Both the position numbers and the translations under genes were made by a program. The notes beneath the pieces were generated by a model. It was not told where the DNA came from. It made no database searches and saw nothing but the letters and a program-made list of their open reading frames with translations. From contig NC_043740.1 of NCBI RefSeq assembly GCF_004337985.1, positions 2,517,616 through 2,581,615 of the forward strand: a DNA stretch of 64,000 nucleotides, in the 5' to 3' direction. Origin of the DNA: Pyricularia pennisetigena (Eukaryota; Ascomycota; Sordariomycetes; Magnaporthales; Pyriculariaceae). Positions 23,427 to 35,572 of the stretch are shown here, one piece after another; the stretch's first letter is position 1; every line of letters begins with the position of its first letter.

Positions 23427-25844
23427 ATGGCGTCTACAGCAACGCAGCCCCCAACGGGGCATTTGGGAGGACAGCCGACTCGGATTATTACATCGGATCT
23501 GCCTCAGTCTTATCCATCTTCAACGCACCCTGACAATATCAGGCGTTTTAGCCAGCCTGCAAACGTCGAGCCGCCACCACCACGTGTCGTTTCATCGCAG
23601 CCTTCAAGCGGTGCATTCCACCGTTCTCCAGTGTCGACTGAGCCTATGCCTTCCATGTACTCGCCCGCACAGCCTCAGCCATCACCGAGTACAGGGCTAC
23701 CAGGCAGACCACGGAACCGGCCTTCCATCATGGACCCTCCCGGTAACACGATTTCCAGTCCGGCAAGGCGCGGTAGCGGCTATCCGTCGCCAACTATTGA
23801 TCACGAAACGATCAACCCAAAATTTGTAGACGACGTGGCTCGCATAACCTATGCGATACAGCAATCTCTGGGCGATGCTGTGAGGAGGGCCATTCGTGAC
23901 AATTGGGAAAAGTGTTTGCTTGGAACAGACTTTCACCAGGCCTTTGTCCTCAATGCGAGCATTCACCATGCGACAGTTCCAATGACCAAGCGCGCCATCC
24001 GCGATTTCGGCTCCAAGATGGTCAAGGCAGGCAAAGCAGACCTGCTGGAACATTTTAGCCAGGCGGATCTCGATGTAGTCAGTGACACTATACTCGCCAA
24101 GGCCTCACATTCGTTCTTGGACAAGGCGCTGGAGCTGCGCTTGAGAACAATCGAGGCAAAACCATTGGTGGACGCCTTGTCGCGCGCGGAGCGCCTCGGA
24201 TACGAATCAAACGACGTAGTAGAGCAGAATAACAACCATCAGGAGCGTGTCATCCCTTCCGATTCGCCTACGGCTGCGCGCCGAGCCAGCTATGTTTCCG
24301 CGGGAGCCAGCACTTTGAGAGCACCAGTGACTGATCCGACAGCTTCTTGGCAATGCTCCGTCTGCTATCGCACTTTTAAGCAAGAATCGGCGTATAATCA
24401 CCACATGCAGAAGCAGGTCTGCACACGTGCTCCGGCTCTGCCTGAAGGGTTCCGGTATTCGTGCACTCATTGTGGTCAAGGCTTTACTACTACGCTTGGA
24501 TTGCAATACGTGAGTTTTTTTTTTTTTTTTTTTTTTTATCTATAAATGAGATTCCCCCTTCCCTTGTTTCCTACATCGCCATCCCAGCCCCAGTCTATCG
24601 AATGTATCTAACGTCAACACCAGCATCTGAACAACAAGGTCTGCGGCGACTTTGGTCCGACCCCTGCCGAGCAGGGCATGGACGCTACTGCCACGGCCGC
24701 AGCAGGAGCAGTGGCTGCTGCTGAGGCCAATGCTCACCCGAGAGTAGTGCCGGTTCAATTTCAACATTACAGTGCAACTCCTCAGCGCACTGCGCCATTC
24801 AGATCTGCTACATCCCCACCTGTTGGCACACCTGACACCGCGGGAGAGGGTATGGGCAGGATCACTGGCGGTTCCGATCCTTACGCTCACCTGACACAGG
24901 GCCAGCGCGAGTCCCTTCAAGAAGAACTCCGGCAGGCCGAGATAGCCTTTGCAAGCCGTTTCAAGGCAGCCGAAGCTATCGCAGACCTTAACGAACGACG
25001 CGTCCGTATCGATAGCCTGCGAAATGGTTTTGGCACAAAGCAGTCCATGATCAGGAAGAAGTACGGCGTGCGGCTTCGCGAACGCCGCACCAAGAAAGAG
25101 ATCGAGGCCGAACGTGAACGCATGGGTCGCCAGCATGAGGAACGATACGACCGTGGAGCTCTTGATGACGCCCGAAGATCTCTGACAGCTATTCATGGAG
25201 GAGTGCCCCGGCCCGTCGGTCCAGGACGTCCCCCGACGACTTACTCAACCAAGCCAATTCCAGCACCGAAGCCCGCGGCGTCTGTCGGTCCGGGACATCC
25301 AGCTGCTCATTCAACTACGCCAGTTCCAGTGCCGACGACGGGGGCCACAAATTCGCGGTCCACCCCCAACATGAACAAAGACCACGTTCCAATAAAGAGG
25401 GAGCTTGATTCGGATGCTAGCCCTATCGAGGGAGACCCGAAACGTCGCAGGGTCGATGGTGAAGGAAAAAACAGCAACGACGTCGTGGGGTCTGTGCAGC
25501 AATCTCGGGCTGGAGAGGAGTCAGTTATCGTCGCGTCGGTGTCGCAATCGCCACAGAGCCAAGACAGTGATAGCCAAGACAGTGGGAGCCAAGACAGTGG
25601 TAGCCAATCCAGTGGCACACCAGAGCGACAGTTGCCAGCCGAGGCGGCCGCTGCCCAGCAGAGTGTTGACGCTACAGCCACAGCGCCGGCTGCTCAGTCT
25701 GTCGTGGGTTTGGTTGATGAGGAAGATGACGAGGGAGGTTCATCTGATGAGTCTGAAGATGATGATGAAGGTATCCCTGCTGTGTTGCCTGCGACCATGC
25801 GTCAGGGCTTGTCACAGACTGGCCGGGGGACCTCTAACGCTTAG
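23427..25844 (+). CDS. Nuclear-type protein with two C2HC zinc fingers and an SQ-rich acidic tail
   Basis: Two exons (23427-24509, 24624-25844) give 767 residues. The order is a Pro/Ser/Gln-rich head (1-130), a helical conserved region (about 140-270), and two fingers of form C-x2-C-x12-H-x5-C (C310/C313/H326/C332 and C346/C349/H362/C368). Next come a charged helical stretch with L-R-E-R-R-T-K-K-E-I-E-A-E-R (about 450-520), a Pro-rich region, a basic K-R-R-R motif that could be a nuclear signal, four S-Q-D-S repeats and a Glu/Asp-rich C-terminus. The intron falls exactly between the C-x2-C half and the His-Cys half of finger 2. A role in transcription or chromatin is inferred from the fingers and acidic tail; no orthologue name is claimed. 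I chose the ATG at 23427 because the frame upstream has no earlier ATG. Confidence 0.85.
24515..24537. repeat. Poly(T) tract inside the zinc-finger gene intron
   Basis: 23 T residues start five bases after the donor GT of the intron 24510-24623, far from the acceptor. Confidence 0.95.
25557..25616 (+). repeat. Four 15-bp coding repeats (S-Q-D-S-x)
   Basis: The 15-base unit AGCCAAGACAGTGNN is tandemly repeated at 25557, 25572 and 25587, with a diverged fourth copy at 25602. It encodes clustered Ser-Gln dipeptides. Confidence 0.92.
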
Positions 25845-27633
25845 CGGAGAGGTTGAACCTTCAAAGTTGGGCTTTGCGGCGAGCCTGCACATGCTCTTCG
25901 AATGCTCAATGTCTGCTGACTAGCCTTACTTGACTGGGCGTCATGAGTTGCGAAGTTCAACTTTGATTTGTCACAAGCGCTACTTGTGCCTGAAAGGCGT
26001 TTATCCGCGGCAGGCATTGTTGGCGTCGCCATGTACGAAACACAACGCACATCAAATCGATGGTTGAGGACCCTCAGCAATGACTAGGAGGGAAAAAAAA
26101 AAGAAAGAAAAGCCTCGGTCAACACTGTTTTGCCCTCTTTCAGCCAGATTGACTTGTCCTCGAATTTTTATCTTTTTTATACGTCCAATTGGCGACTTAA
26201 CTTTTTTCCCCTTGGCCTCAAGCCAGTCCCATCTCGTTCCATCTTCCCGGTCGTCGACATACGGCTGGCCCGATTATTGGCCAAGACGTCGATCGGGGCG
26301 ATGCGTTTGGGACATGGCGAGATTCATTCATTTTATTTTACCTCGAATATTATTATGGCAGCGGAACTGTCCGATATACCACAAGAGTTGTTATCTCACT
26401 TAGAAGCTTAGCTACATTTACGCAGCTTTTGTTGCTACGGTCTGCATCGTTGGCTTGCGCAAGGGGTCAACCCATGCTGAGCTTACAGCAAACATGATCG
26501 GTATTTTTGGTATTCGGAAGTATGGGCCCGCCCAGCCTCCTGGAGTATTGGGATTTAGATGGACCACAGCACATGAGGTCCCAAAAAAATTTGCTTCTTC
26601 TTTTTCATAACATGAATAAGTGTTTACGGCTAGAGAGGGCTGAAGTCTTCTAACTCTGCTCTCGACCGATTTCGCATATTTTATTTTAGTTGAACTTTGC
26701 AATGCAGTCGGCACAGAAACTGTCAATTTCTTATTTTCATAGCGTTGGTACGAGCAGTCATGCAATTATTACCAGTGAAAGAATGACTGTCAGCGATTTT
26801 TTTTNNNNNNNNNNNNNNNNNNNNNNNNNNNNNNNNNNNNNNNNNNNNNNNNNNNNNNNNNNNNNNNNNNNNNNNNNNNNNNNNNNNNNNNNNNNNNNNN
26901 NNNNNNNNNNNNNNNNNNNNNNNNNNNNNNNNNNNNNNNNNCCCCCACCCCCCTGGACTGATTGCCCAGATTCTAGTACCGACAGCCAGACTCTAAGACA
27001 TGTTGAGTGCCGGGCAGCAAAGATGGCTGGTCCGCGCCCAAGAATATCCTTTTGGGCCCCTGGGATCTTTTTCCCCTTTCCAGCCTTAGCGAATCCGAAG
27101 AAAAATGGGCACTTTTGCGGTACAAAATAGTTTTGCTATGCTTACTTTGTATGGTACATACAGAGTGAACCGGATTTTTAGAGGAGAGCATGCAACCAAC
27201 CCATCCGGGCTCCTTGGCACGTATGGAAACCCCCCACTCACTCCCCTGGCTGGGTGGCTGTTATTCTGGGAGATCAAAGCCCCTGCTTTGTCTGTTATTG
27301 TCATTCTGCGTCCAACCAAAAAAAAAGTCCCCCATTCAGGTTAGAGACGAGGGAGGGGTAAGGTCTACCAGCTTAGGCTTGCTTTGCGGCCTTTTGTTTT
27401 ATTTATTTTCTCTCTATTTGTACCAACGATTGATCGCCTGCGTTGATTCTGCTCCGCTTATTCTGGCACAGGTTAGTGATGAGCACCAAACTAAAAACCA
27501 GCCCTGCAAGCCTCCTGCCGATGCAATACTGCAACGTTGGCATTTTCTGGAGCCGCACTAGTGCAGCTGCTCTGCAGGTACATATGTGCAGCTCGCAGAT
27601 ACAGGATATCGGCAAAATGGCCCCATGGATTAG
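25845..27633. other. Intergenic region with assembly gap
   Basis: No gene is supported. Frames of 80-120 codons have no motif. It contains the N gap 26805-26941. Confidence 0.6.
26805..26941. other. Assembly gap (137 N)
   Basis: N run entered from a T homopolymer and left into a C-rich run, so the gap probably reflects failed sequencing or assembly of homopolymers. Any frame crossing it is meaningless. Confidence 1.
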
Positions 27634-27640
27634 TATAAAA
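27634..27640 (+). promoter_or_regulatory. TATA-like box upstream of the amidohydrolase remnant
   Basis: TATAAAA lies about 100 nt before the first recognisable amidohydrolase codons. It may be chance, because the gene's N-terminal half is missing. Confidence 0.25.
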
Positions 27641-27739
27641 TGGTATAGCGTGTACTTGACGACACGGTAACATCTCCGATCGCCTGCTCATAGGTGACCT
27701 TCATGGCATAGAGGAAGGAGATCTACGTCTACGGGCACT

Positions 27740-28836
27740 TTTAACCCCTCTACGCCGCTCTACGCCGCGCTCAACGCCGAGGGCGGCCTGACGGCCCGCG
27801 TCTGGTTCGACTACCACATCAACCCACCTGCCGCGCCCGAAGAAGTGTAGGCGCTCGTGGCGCGGGTCATGACGGCGCTGACCTCGATGCAAGACCCGGC
27901 GCCGCTCATTCCCGCGCCTGCGACAAAGTGGCAGGCCGTGAAGATGTTCCTCCACGGCGTGCACACGTACCCGGCCAACACGGCCGCCATGATCGAGCCG
28001 TACCGCGTGCCGCCGGCCGACAACCCTTCGGCCGACGTCTGGGCGCCGGACCCGGAATCGCACACGGAGCCCAGGCGCCGACTACAGGATCGGGCTGGCG
28101 CACGTAGAGATCGTCAACCCGCTCGAGTGGCCGCGATTCGCGCAGCTCGGGGTCGACCCCATCATGAGCTTCCAGTGGGCGCAGCCGGGGCCAAACTACC
28201 TCCCCAGCATGATGCGGAGCATGGGTCCCAAGAGGTATGGCGGTCACATGCAGCCGTTCCAGGAGGTGACGGAGAGGGGGCGGTTGGTGACGTTTGGTAG
28301 CGACTGGCCGGTATGTTGTATCCATCTTATTGTCACGCGTCGAGAAAAAAAAAACTGACAAGTAGAGGTTTAGATCGATCCCATGGACTACTTCCTCGCC
28401 CTCAAGGTCGCCATCACGCGGTCCGGCGACCCAGAGAACCCAAACTCGCCCGCCTCCCGTAGCGACGAGTTCAACGGCNNNNNNNNNNNNNNNNNNNNNC
28501 CACCAACGCCGGGGCGCGTTTCCTCCAGGCCAAGGCGTACATCGGTCGTTGGAGACGGGCAAGCTCACGGACCTGGCGGTGCTGGAGCGCGACCACTTTT
28601 CAGTGCCCGGGGAGGAGGCCGGGCGCAACAGGGTGTTGCTGACCATGGTCGGCGGCGAGGTCGTGTACGTGGCCGAGGGCGAGAGCTTCGGCGAGGGAGT
28701 CGCGACAAGGTTCCCCAACGACGATGCCGAGAGCGCAAGGCTGGAGAGGAGGACCGTCGGCGGGATCGGGGGGCAAGGACCTGGGAGACGAGGGCAGGGC
28801 GAACGTGGCGAAGTTGTGGAGGCGCGGTGGGCGTGA
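27740..28836 (+). pseudogene. Amidohydrolase (YtcJ/amidohydrolase-3 type) remnant, truncated and broken
   Basis: The C-terminal half of a metal-dependent amidohydrolase can be followed across frames. It begins with a G-G-L-T-A-R-V-W-F-D-Y block near 27778 and then has an in-frame TAG at 27848. A K-M-F-L-H-G-V-H-T-Y block follows, then a frame change near 28065-28090. Next is G-L-A-H-V-E-I-V-N-P and the metal-site element G-S-D-W-P near 28296-28310. A normal-looking 63-nt intron (28311-28373, GTATGT..TAG with a CTGAC branch site) follows, then D-P-M-D-Y-F-L-A-L and the 21-N gap. The tail T-N-A-G-A-R-F-L shifts frame by one base at about 28548 before E-T-G-K-L-T-D-L. The N-terminal half, including the H-x-H metal site, is not found upstream. 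It is either a pseudogene or a poorly assembled gene. Confidence 0.8.
28479..28499. other. Assembly gap (21 N)
   Basis: A short N run inside the amidohydrolase remnant, between the D-E-F-N-G and T-N-A-G blocks. Confidence 1.
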
Positions 28837-31347
28837 TCACGGCGGGAACTATCACTAGGTGGGGCTGCGGTTCAGGGGAAGAGAGAGCGCCACCGGTTGT
28901 TTCTGTTGTTGCCACTGCTTAGAATAGGATATAGCATGACTGCATTTTGCTTTTTTTTTTTTTTTTTTTTCACATGTGCGAAATCGCTTCAAGACATGTA
29001 CCAAGCATAGTATTGCACTTATATATATATTTATGCTTTGAAGTACTATCATGGAAATTGGTTCTTTCCATGAATGCTAAATATGCTGTTCCAGGAATGC
29101 TATTCTAGTAATGCTAGCTGGTCATCTCACTGCACCCACTACAGCCCCCGTCGGAATGATTAATGATAGTGGTTTCAAAGCAAAAGTCCGGGGCGGATAG
29201 GAGATATGGTCTGGAAGCACAGAACCCGATGGCCAGCACTGTCGCATAAAGGATTGCCGGTCCGGAAACTTCTACCCCATCCTCCTGTTTATCAGTACAA
29301 GTACATTAGACGATAACGGCTGGTAGAAGTGGTGAGGTGCATTTGGCATTTGACAAGTTTTCCTCGCGAGCTTTCCAATCTTTTAGGTTTTGTGTTGTAG
29401 CCGCGGCCTGGGCCATTTCCATACAAACTCAATTGGTTGGCTGTTAAATGGCCCGATCGCCACTTGCCATCAAGAATGGTGAATTCTGAAACAAAGAAGT
29501 GCGGACCTAGGAGTTGGTTGCATTGAATGTTACCACCTCGTACCTTAATTAGCCCTTTGCCGCTAGCATCCGACGAAACGTTTTGTGGAAACCGAGAGTC
29601 TGGAACCTGTGACAATGGATGAAATTGAATGGCCAGCGCTGTTTTTGTTTCGACCTTGGAGTGCGTCCGTCGTATTCGCGCCAGTGTGAAAGATGACGGA
29701 TGCCTGTCGGGGACAGAGCGTTGGCTCTCGTTGACATGCTCATCCAATTCATTCAACGTAGAATGTTGACCGGTGCTACTTTTGTCTTCAGGGACCTCTG
29801 ACTACTGGGCCCCAGCGCGTTGCATGTAGCACCCAAACCCCACACTTGACGCCTTGGCATACCAACGTTGCAATTTACAACCTATTTACTGCAGGTGAGC
29901 AAGGTAAGCAGCTGCGACACCGTATTCAACGGCAGCAGTCGTTTCGCAGTGGCCTCCTGGTCAGAATGATTCCGAGTTAGGAACCATGTAATTTACCATA
30001 GCTTGGAGCTAGACAGTTTAGGCCAGCCGGATCGGCTGACCATCCATCGAGGCGGGCCAACTCGATTAAAAAAGTCGAATGTTTCTCTTACAGCCCAAAT
30101 TTACTGGACCTGAAGGGGAAAAAAAAAGTTCTCAACCGAATTCCGCTCGTTTCCGTAAAAAGGATCCAATGCATCGCATTTAGATGGTGGCTGTGCCTCG
30201 ACGCATATTGAATCTGGAAATTGCCATCGATTCGTCACAAGGGCCCAGTCACAGGCAGCAGAGGTGACAACCAAAACCCCTCCCATCCATTGCGGAACGA
30301 CGATTGGCGAAAGGGTTCGTCTTTTCAAAAAGAAACAGAAAAAAACAAACAAAAACACAAATAAACCAAAGCACATCCATCCCCAGAAATTCACAGAGAA
30401 CTCCGACGTTTGAAAAGAAGAAAAAGCAGGGACGCCACCCGCTCAATCCCGCCTGGAACGCGGAGAGCCCTGCGTGCCTGCCCACTGCACCGCCAACGCT
30501 TGTAGGGCCTCAGTTTGCTGCTGGCCACTGGGTGGTGCGGGACCGAACAGCAAGGCGCGACAAGAGCATCTTGGGAAGTGAAACCATCAACCTTTGACGC
30601 AACCAAACGGTCAATCCAAAAATACCACAACACAAAAGCCGGCAACCTCCATGTCGTCTATTCTACGAGCACAGTACATCAAAGTTAACGCCTGAAGTGC
30701 GTACAGATAAGTCAAGAGTCAGATCCCCACTCACTTTATTCACCTTCCCATACAGAGTAACCGAGTCGTCCGCCGCAACAGGTTTATCCTTGTACGGGCT
30801 TCCTCTATGCCAGATCGCGGTGTTGGCTGCTTGCTGCCAGTCAGCTTTTAATTAACCTTTACGCATATATTGCTTCCATCGCATTGACCAGGGAATGGAC
30901 TTTGCAGAAATGGCTATGCTGTGCTGTGCTAACTGCAGACATTACGTCTTTTTAAAAACAGGGGAGACGTCCACTTCCAGGCAAAAAAAAAAGAAGAGAA
31001 AACTAGGTCGCGAGGTTCGACTTGAAGCTCCTCTTGGGTTTTGTTCCAGCATCAATAAACGCTGCATTCGGCTCATCATCTGCGCGCAGGACGGACGACC
31101 TGCATAGTTTCGCAGGACAGGCCGACAAGGAACTCCCTCGATCGCTAATTCATGCGCACATCATTCAGAAGGTCGTGACTCCCCAGAGCAGATCCCGGAG
31201 TCAGCCAGACCGACAACATTGTCACCCTGTCGTTGGCCTTCGTTTCTGCTTGCAGCTTAACAAAGCGGCAGATCAAGGGCCATCAGCCGTATTTCCAGTT
31301 GCCTCTCGGCTACGGACTCGACTGCCTGCTCTCGGCAACCTGTGGCC
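28837..31347. other. Intergenic region
   Basis: About 2.5 kb with a 20-nt T tract (28951-28970) and no supported gene. The last few hundred bases probably hold the promoter and leader of the next gene. Confidence 0.6.
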
Positions 31348-34300
31348 ATGTGGGACAGGTTCAAGGGCGCCGTGCCTCAAAAGCTCGGTGGCCGATCCCA
31401 ACAGCAGCACAAACAGCGTCCGCAATTTGGTCTGGACAAGAACGCATACGCTGGCGGGGCTGGCTACAGCTACTCGGTCCAGGGAGGAGTGCCGCCGCCT
31501 CGCCCAGCACGAGAATTCGAGCAGCCGTTACACTTTTAGTGAGTCGAGTCGTTTCACAAACATGTCGTCTTGGTGTCATTTGCGTTGTTTCTGGGCAGTC
31601 TCTTGTCGGTTTTGCGCCGATCTGGGAAATCATCTCTTGTTTTCTTCCGCCCTGCTGCCAGTCAGCAACTTCAGATCAAAAAGCCACTGCAGGGCCGCGT
31701 TCGGTTTGATGCAGCCAAACTTTTTCTTTGCTGAGCTGAGATCGGCCGCCGCCGCCGCCAGTTGGCTTTGTTATAAGTTATAACTGGAGAAGGCATGGAA
31801 GACGCCAGTCAGGCATCAGAAACAAGCCGAAATAGGCCATGCATTTATTTTTGATTCCCGTAATTTAGAACACCCCTGACGCCGCTCATCGTCACCTAAA
31901 ACTAAGCGGTTCTAGGTGGCAGGCGGCGGGGCTGTTCCTCTAGCCGACGTTGGTCCTTGTCCTTGTTCAGGAGCTCCATCAACCCCCTCATAATCCCAGT
32001 CGCGTCTGGCACTTTCGTCGCCGGCGCTTTTGCCTTTTGCTTCTAAAACCCAAGCTTCGTACTTTGCATTTCTTCATGACTTGCTGCCTCATGACGTACA
32101 TTCACGTAACCGGAAAAAAAAGAAGAATGATAATAATAATAAACTAACCTGAGCACCTCGGAAAACTCACAGCGACAACTCTGCATCCGTCATAGAACAA
32201 GTGCCCGGCCAAAGTCAACATCGCAACTACGCACATCGAAACTCGGCCGGCTCTAACCGGCGTCCCGCCTCATCCGTATACTCTCAGCCAAGTCCTATCC
32301 ACACCAGTTTCGCCCCAGTATCGACGGCGCCGCCAAGGAGGAGCTACACTTTTAACGACGGCGACGAAATCTCGCCTCCTTCATCACCAGAAGAGACTAC
32401 GCCAAGGCATGGGTAAGTGAGAGTATTCATCCCATCTTGTGGCTGCAGGCAGGCGAGTGCTTGCTTGGCAGTGCAGGACACATCCCGCGATTCAGGGTAT
32501 GATAGGAGCTTTAGCGATGCAGGGCACACTCCCGACAACAGCCCGCTGCATGGCTTTTTGGGGCGAAAAAAAAGGGCACTTACAAAGAACCTCGACATTC
32601 CCGGTGCAGTGTTCGGTGAAATGGCATAATCTCTACGGAGTTATTATGCCATCCACTCAGCAACCCGATCTACATTGTGCCCGTCAGACTGTTTGCTTTG
32701 GTGTCTTCTAGTACACACATGAGGCTAAAATGAAACTCGTTCCTAGGGCCCTCCCTGTACCCGACATAAGCCCAATCGACGAAGACGACGAGATATACAA
32801 CGGCAAAATGTCTCAACCACCAAGTTTCTCTCAGGTTATGCGAAACAACATACCGTCATTACGTCGCGAGCGTCGTCAAAAAATGGATGCCGCCAGTTCG
32901 CAACTCCGCGAGTCGAAATCTCGTGACAAGATGCGATTGCCTCAGCCCAAGCCGACCGAGCTGTCGAAACGCGGCTACCACGGTGGCGAAGTGAGATGGG
33001 ATCCAGCCACTGGAGAACTGACTTCGAGCGAGAAGGGAAGACCAAGCCAGGTCAAGCCGGCCGAATACGCCAAAGAATTTGGCGATAGCCCGCCGCGAGC
33101 GGCTGCTTCGGCCGCCCCGGCCATTAGCACATCCACCCCATTTGGAGAGCGCGTGAGAAGGATCGCGCCGCCAGGGTTCGCCACGGGCGGTGCAGAAAAG
33201 GCACTGCGTGCTCCTGCTGCCCAAACACCCCCGAGGCGAACTCCGTCTCCCATGTCTTCACCTACGGCGTACGACCCGGCTGCGAGTGCCTTTGCCGCGG
33301 CAGATCGTCCCGAGTGGAAGGGTGGTAGTGGACGGTCAGCAATCGTGAAGCCTGTGCACGACACTCCAGACGTGGCCCCGCTGAAGATTCCTCGCAAGCA
33401 GACCAAAAGAAGTTTGGCGAGTCCTGGTGCCACATCTTCGCCCGTTGCGGCTGGGCTGAGCAACGTCATGGCCAGCCCCCCTGCTAGCCCGGCCGCCCCT
33501 GAAACGCTACGATCCCCACGCGAAACTAGACAGCAAATGGACCCCTCGTCGCACCCTCCTCCGCCAGAAGAGCAAGAGAATGAAGAGGCGAACATCCCCC
33601 CAGCGAATTATCCAAGTCCTCCCCAGCCGAGTGGTCAAGCTGTAGCCCCCGAAGATACGGCAGCCACATCGCCGAATCCAATGTATCCTCTCAGCCCAGA
33701 GTCGACAAGTCCAACTTCGGCAGTTCGAAGGAAGCCTACGCCGTCGCAGCTGTCGCTGCAACAGCAGCAAAACAGCATTAACTCGAGATATTCCCAGAGC
33801 GACCCCTTCAACTACGAGACATATGCCGCCACAAATAAACTCCCTCACGCAAATTCGAACACATTCAACGCTGGAGCGCATGGCGATTGGGCTTATTTAT
33901 CGCCCAAGTCCCCAGAACCCAGCTACGACGCCGCCGGGGCACCGCGAACTCTGGGTGACGACTATGGACGGAACGAGAGTCCTTCGAGGGACGGGGGTGT
34001 CATGGGCCGTATGAGGCCCAAGCTTCGCAACGGCGGCAGCGGAAGCACAACTCCTTCCAGCGATGACGAACCCATCAAGATCAGCCTCGGTGGTGGTCAA
34101 TGGGCGAACCGAGACCGCAAGGCCCTGGGAATGGCTGCAGTGAGCTCCAAGTCCTCCAGCGACTATGACGGCGGCCACGCGCGACGAAGCTCGATGGCGG
34201 GGTCCATTCACAAGACCCTGCCACCGGCACCTCCCGAGACGACGGCCAAGGACCGCGTCGATCAACTTAACGCCCAGCTCCGAGGCCTCGCGAACCGGCG

Positions 34301-34553
34301 CCTCAACCTGACGCGGTGTATCAAGCAGATGACGGAGCTCATGCCGACGGACAACATAATGGCGTCGTCGGAGGTTCTGCGCAAACGCGAGATCGAAAGG
34401 AAAAAGGTTGAGGCCCTTAAGATGGAACTCGCCGAGGTGCAGCGGGAGGAGTACGATTTGGGCATCAAGCTTCACCGTGCTTACAAGCGCATCGACAGGA
34501 CCGGCGAGTACGAGCCGACGACGTTGTGGGTCAAGCGGGTGACTGGATACTAG
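31348..34553 (+). CDS. Conserved fungal protein of unknown function with C-terminal coiled coil
   Basis: Three exons (31348-31538, 32173-32412, 32747-34553) give 745 residues, with phases closing at both junctions (GTGAGT..CAG and GTAAGT..TAG). Introns of 634 and 334 nt are long for this genome. The N-terminus is M-W-D-R-F-K. A very long disordered Pro/Ser/Ala-rich middle follows, with repeated S-P and T-P dipeptides (candidate proline-directed phosphosites) and a Gln run near residue 485. The only strongly structured part is the last 110 residues: a Leu/Arg/Lys/Glu helix with heptad character (about 645-725) ending in L-W-V-K-R-V-T-G-Y. I do not recognise a named family; a scaffold or cytoskeleton/polarity adaptor is possible but not shown. 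Confidence 0.8.
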
Positions 34554-35530
34554 GATGTTTTAGTCGGCATTCGTTCGAGCCAGCTGTTTTGAAAGATCTG
34601 GGCGTTGGGATAAACTATGTCAGATTGGAGATGATGAGTAACCAGTTGCAGTAACCTTTTATTATTCTGGACTGGGTTTTCTATGTTGTTTTCTTTCTGG
34701 TTTAGCGGTTATTTCTCTCTTGTCTTTTTTTTTCTTTAGCCATATTTTTTTTTTTTTTCCTGCCTATGGGCACATTGTACAAGGCGCATATACCATTGAA
34801 CATAGTCACTGTGTGACTATTCCCAAATTTCTTCTGCCTGAAGCCTAGAAGACAGACATATCCCCCCACAAATATTGATACCAAGACTGGGTTGTACCAT
34901 GGTAAACAACACCTGTTGCCACGCTCTTGACGTGATAGCGAAACATAGGCCACCCCGATTTCATACCGGGGGTAAGCAACCATGGAGCTTTTGGGTATTC
35001 ATGGTTTGTCCCAGACGCCTGGCACACTGTGGATGCGAACGAGGCATGAGCGCCGTCGGCGGTGTTATTTGATTCGTTGGCCATGCGATGGAAGATCGAT
35101 CCGACCCCGGCTGAAGGCCACGATGTAGAGATTGGCCAAACTAGTGATGCAGCCATTGTTGCACAAACACGTTACACAGCGGACGGGACCCGTTCTTCTG
35201 GCTTCTTTTTTTTTTTTTTTTTTTTTTTTTTTTGTTTTTTTTCTCTGATGACGAACGAACGGCAACTTGCATGCTCCTAGTCTAGACCAGACTAGATCGA
35301 GCCTAGAACGTCTTGACCCAGAAACCAGAAAAAAAAGACAACCAAAGCAGGTGTAGATCTGGACCAGTGCTTAGTTTTCCCTGATGGGTAACGCCGGAAA
35401 ACGGTCGCCGGCCCGCCCCCCACAAGAAAACACAAAGGGGGGGTAAACCACATGATATGCACGACATGCATACCCATCGTGGATTGTAGCACAAAGCAGA
35501 GGTTGGATTTTACGCCCCGTCGGGCCCTCT

Positions 35531-35572
35531 CGCTTGCTTGCTTGCTTGCTTACTTGCTTGCTTGCTTGCTTA
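35531..35572. repeat. (GCTT)n tetranucleotide array
   Basis: About ten GCTT units, one with a single-base change in the middle. Confidence 0.85.

Noticed and set aside
26690..27130. Frame of 146 codons spanning the N gap
   Set aside because: A third of it is unknown sequence; the flanks share no evidence of coding.
29292..29756. 154-codon minus-strand frame in a gene-poor region
   Set aside because: No signal peptide, domain, splice context or codon bias like neighbouring genes.
32975..33595. 206-codon minus-strand frame opposite the unknown 745-residue protein
   Set aside because: Antisense of a Ser/Pro-rich coding stretch, without signal, domain or conserved features.
33897..34475. 192-codon minus-strand frame opposite the conserved C-terminal coiled coil
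   Set aside because: The plus strand carries the coherent three-exon gene; this frame is a codon-bias shadow.
35531..35572. CRISPR-like array
   Set aside because: It is a simple GCTT microsatellite with no spacers; CRISPR arrays are not expected in a fungal nuclear genome.
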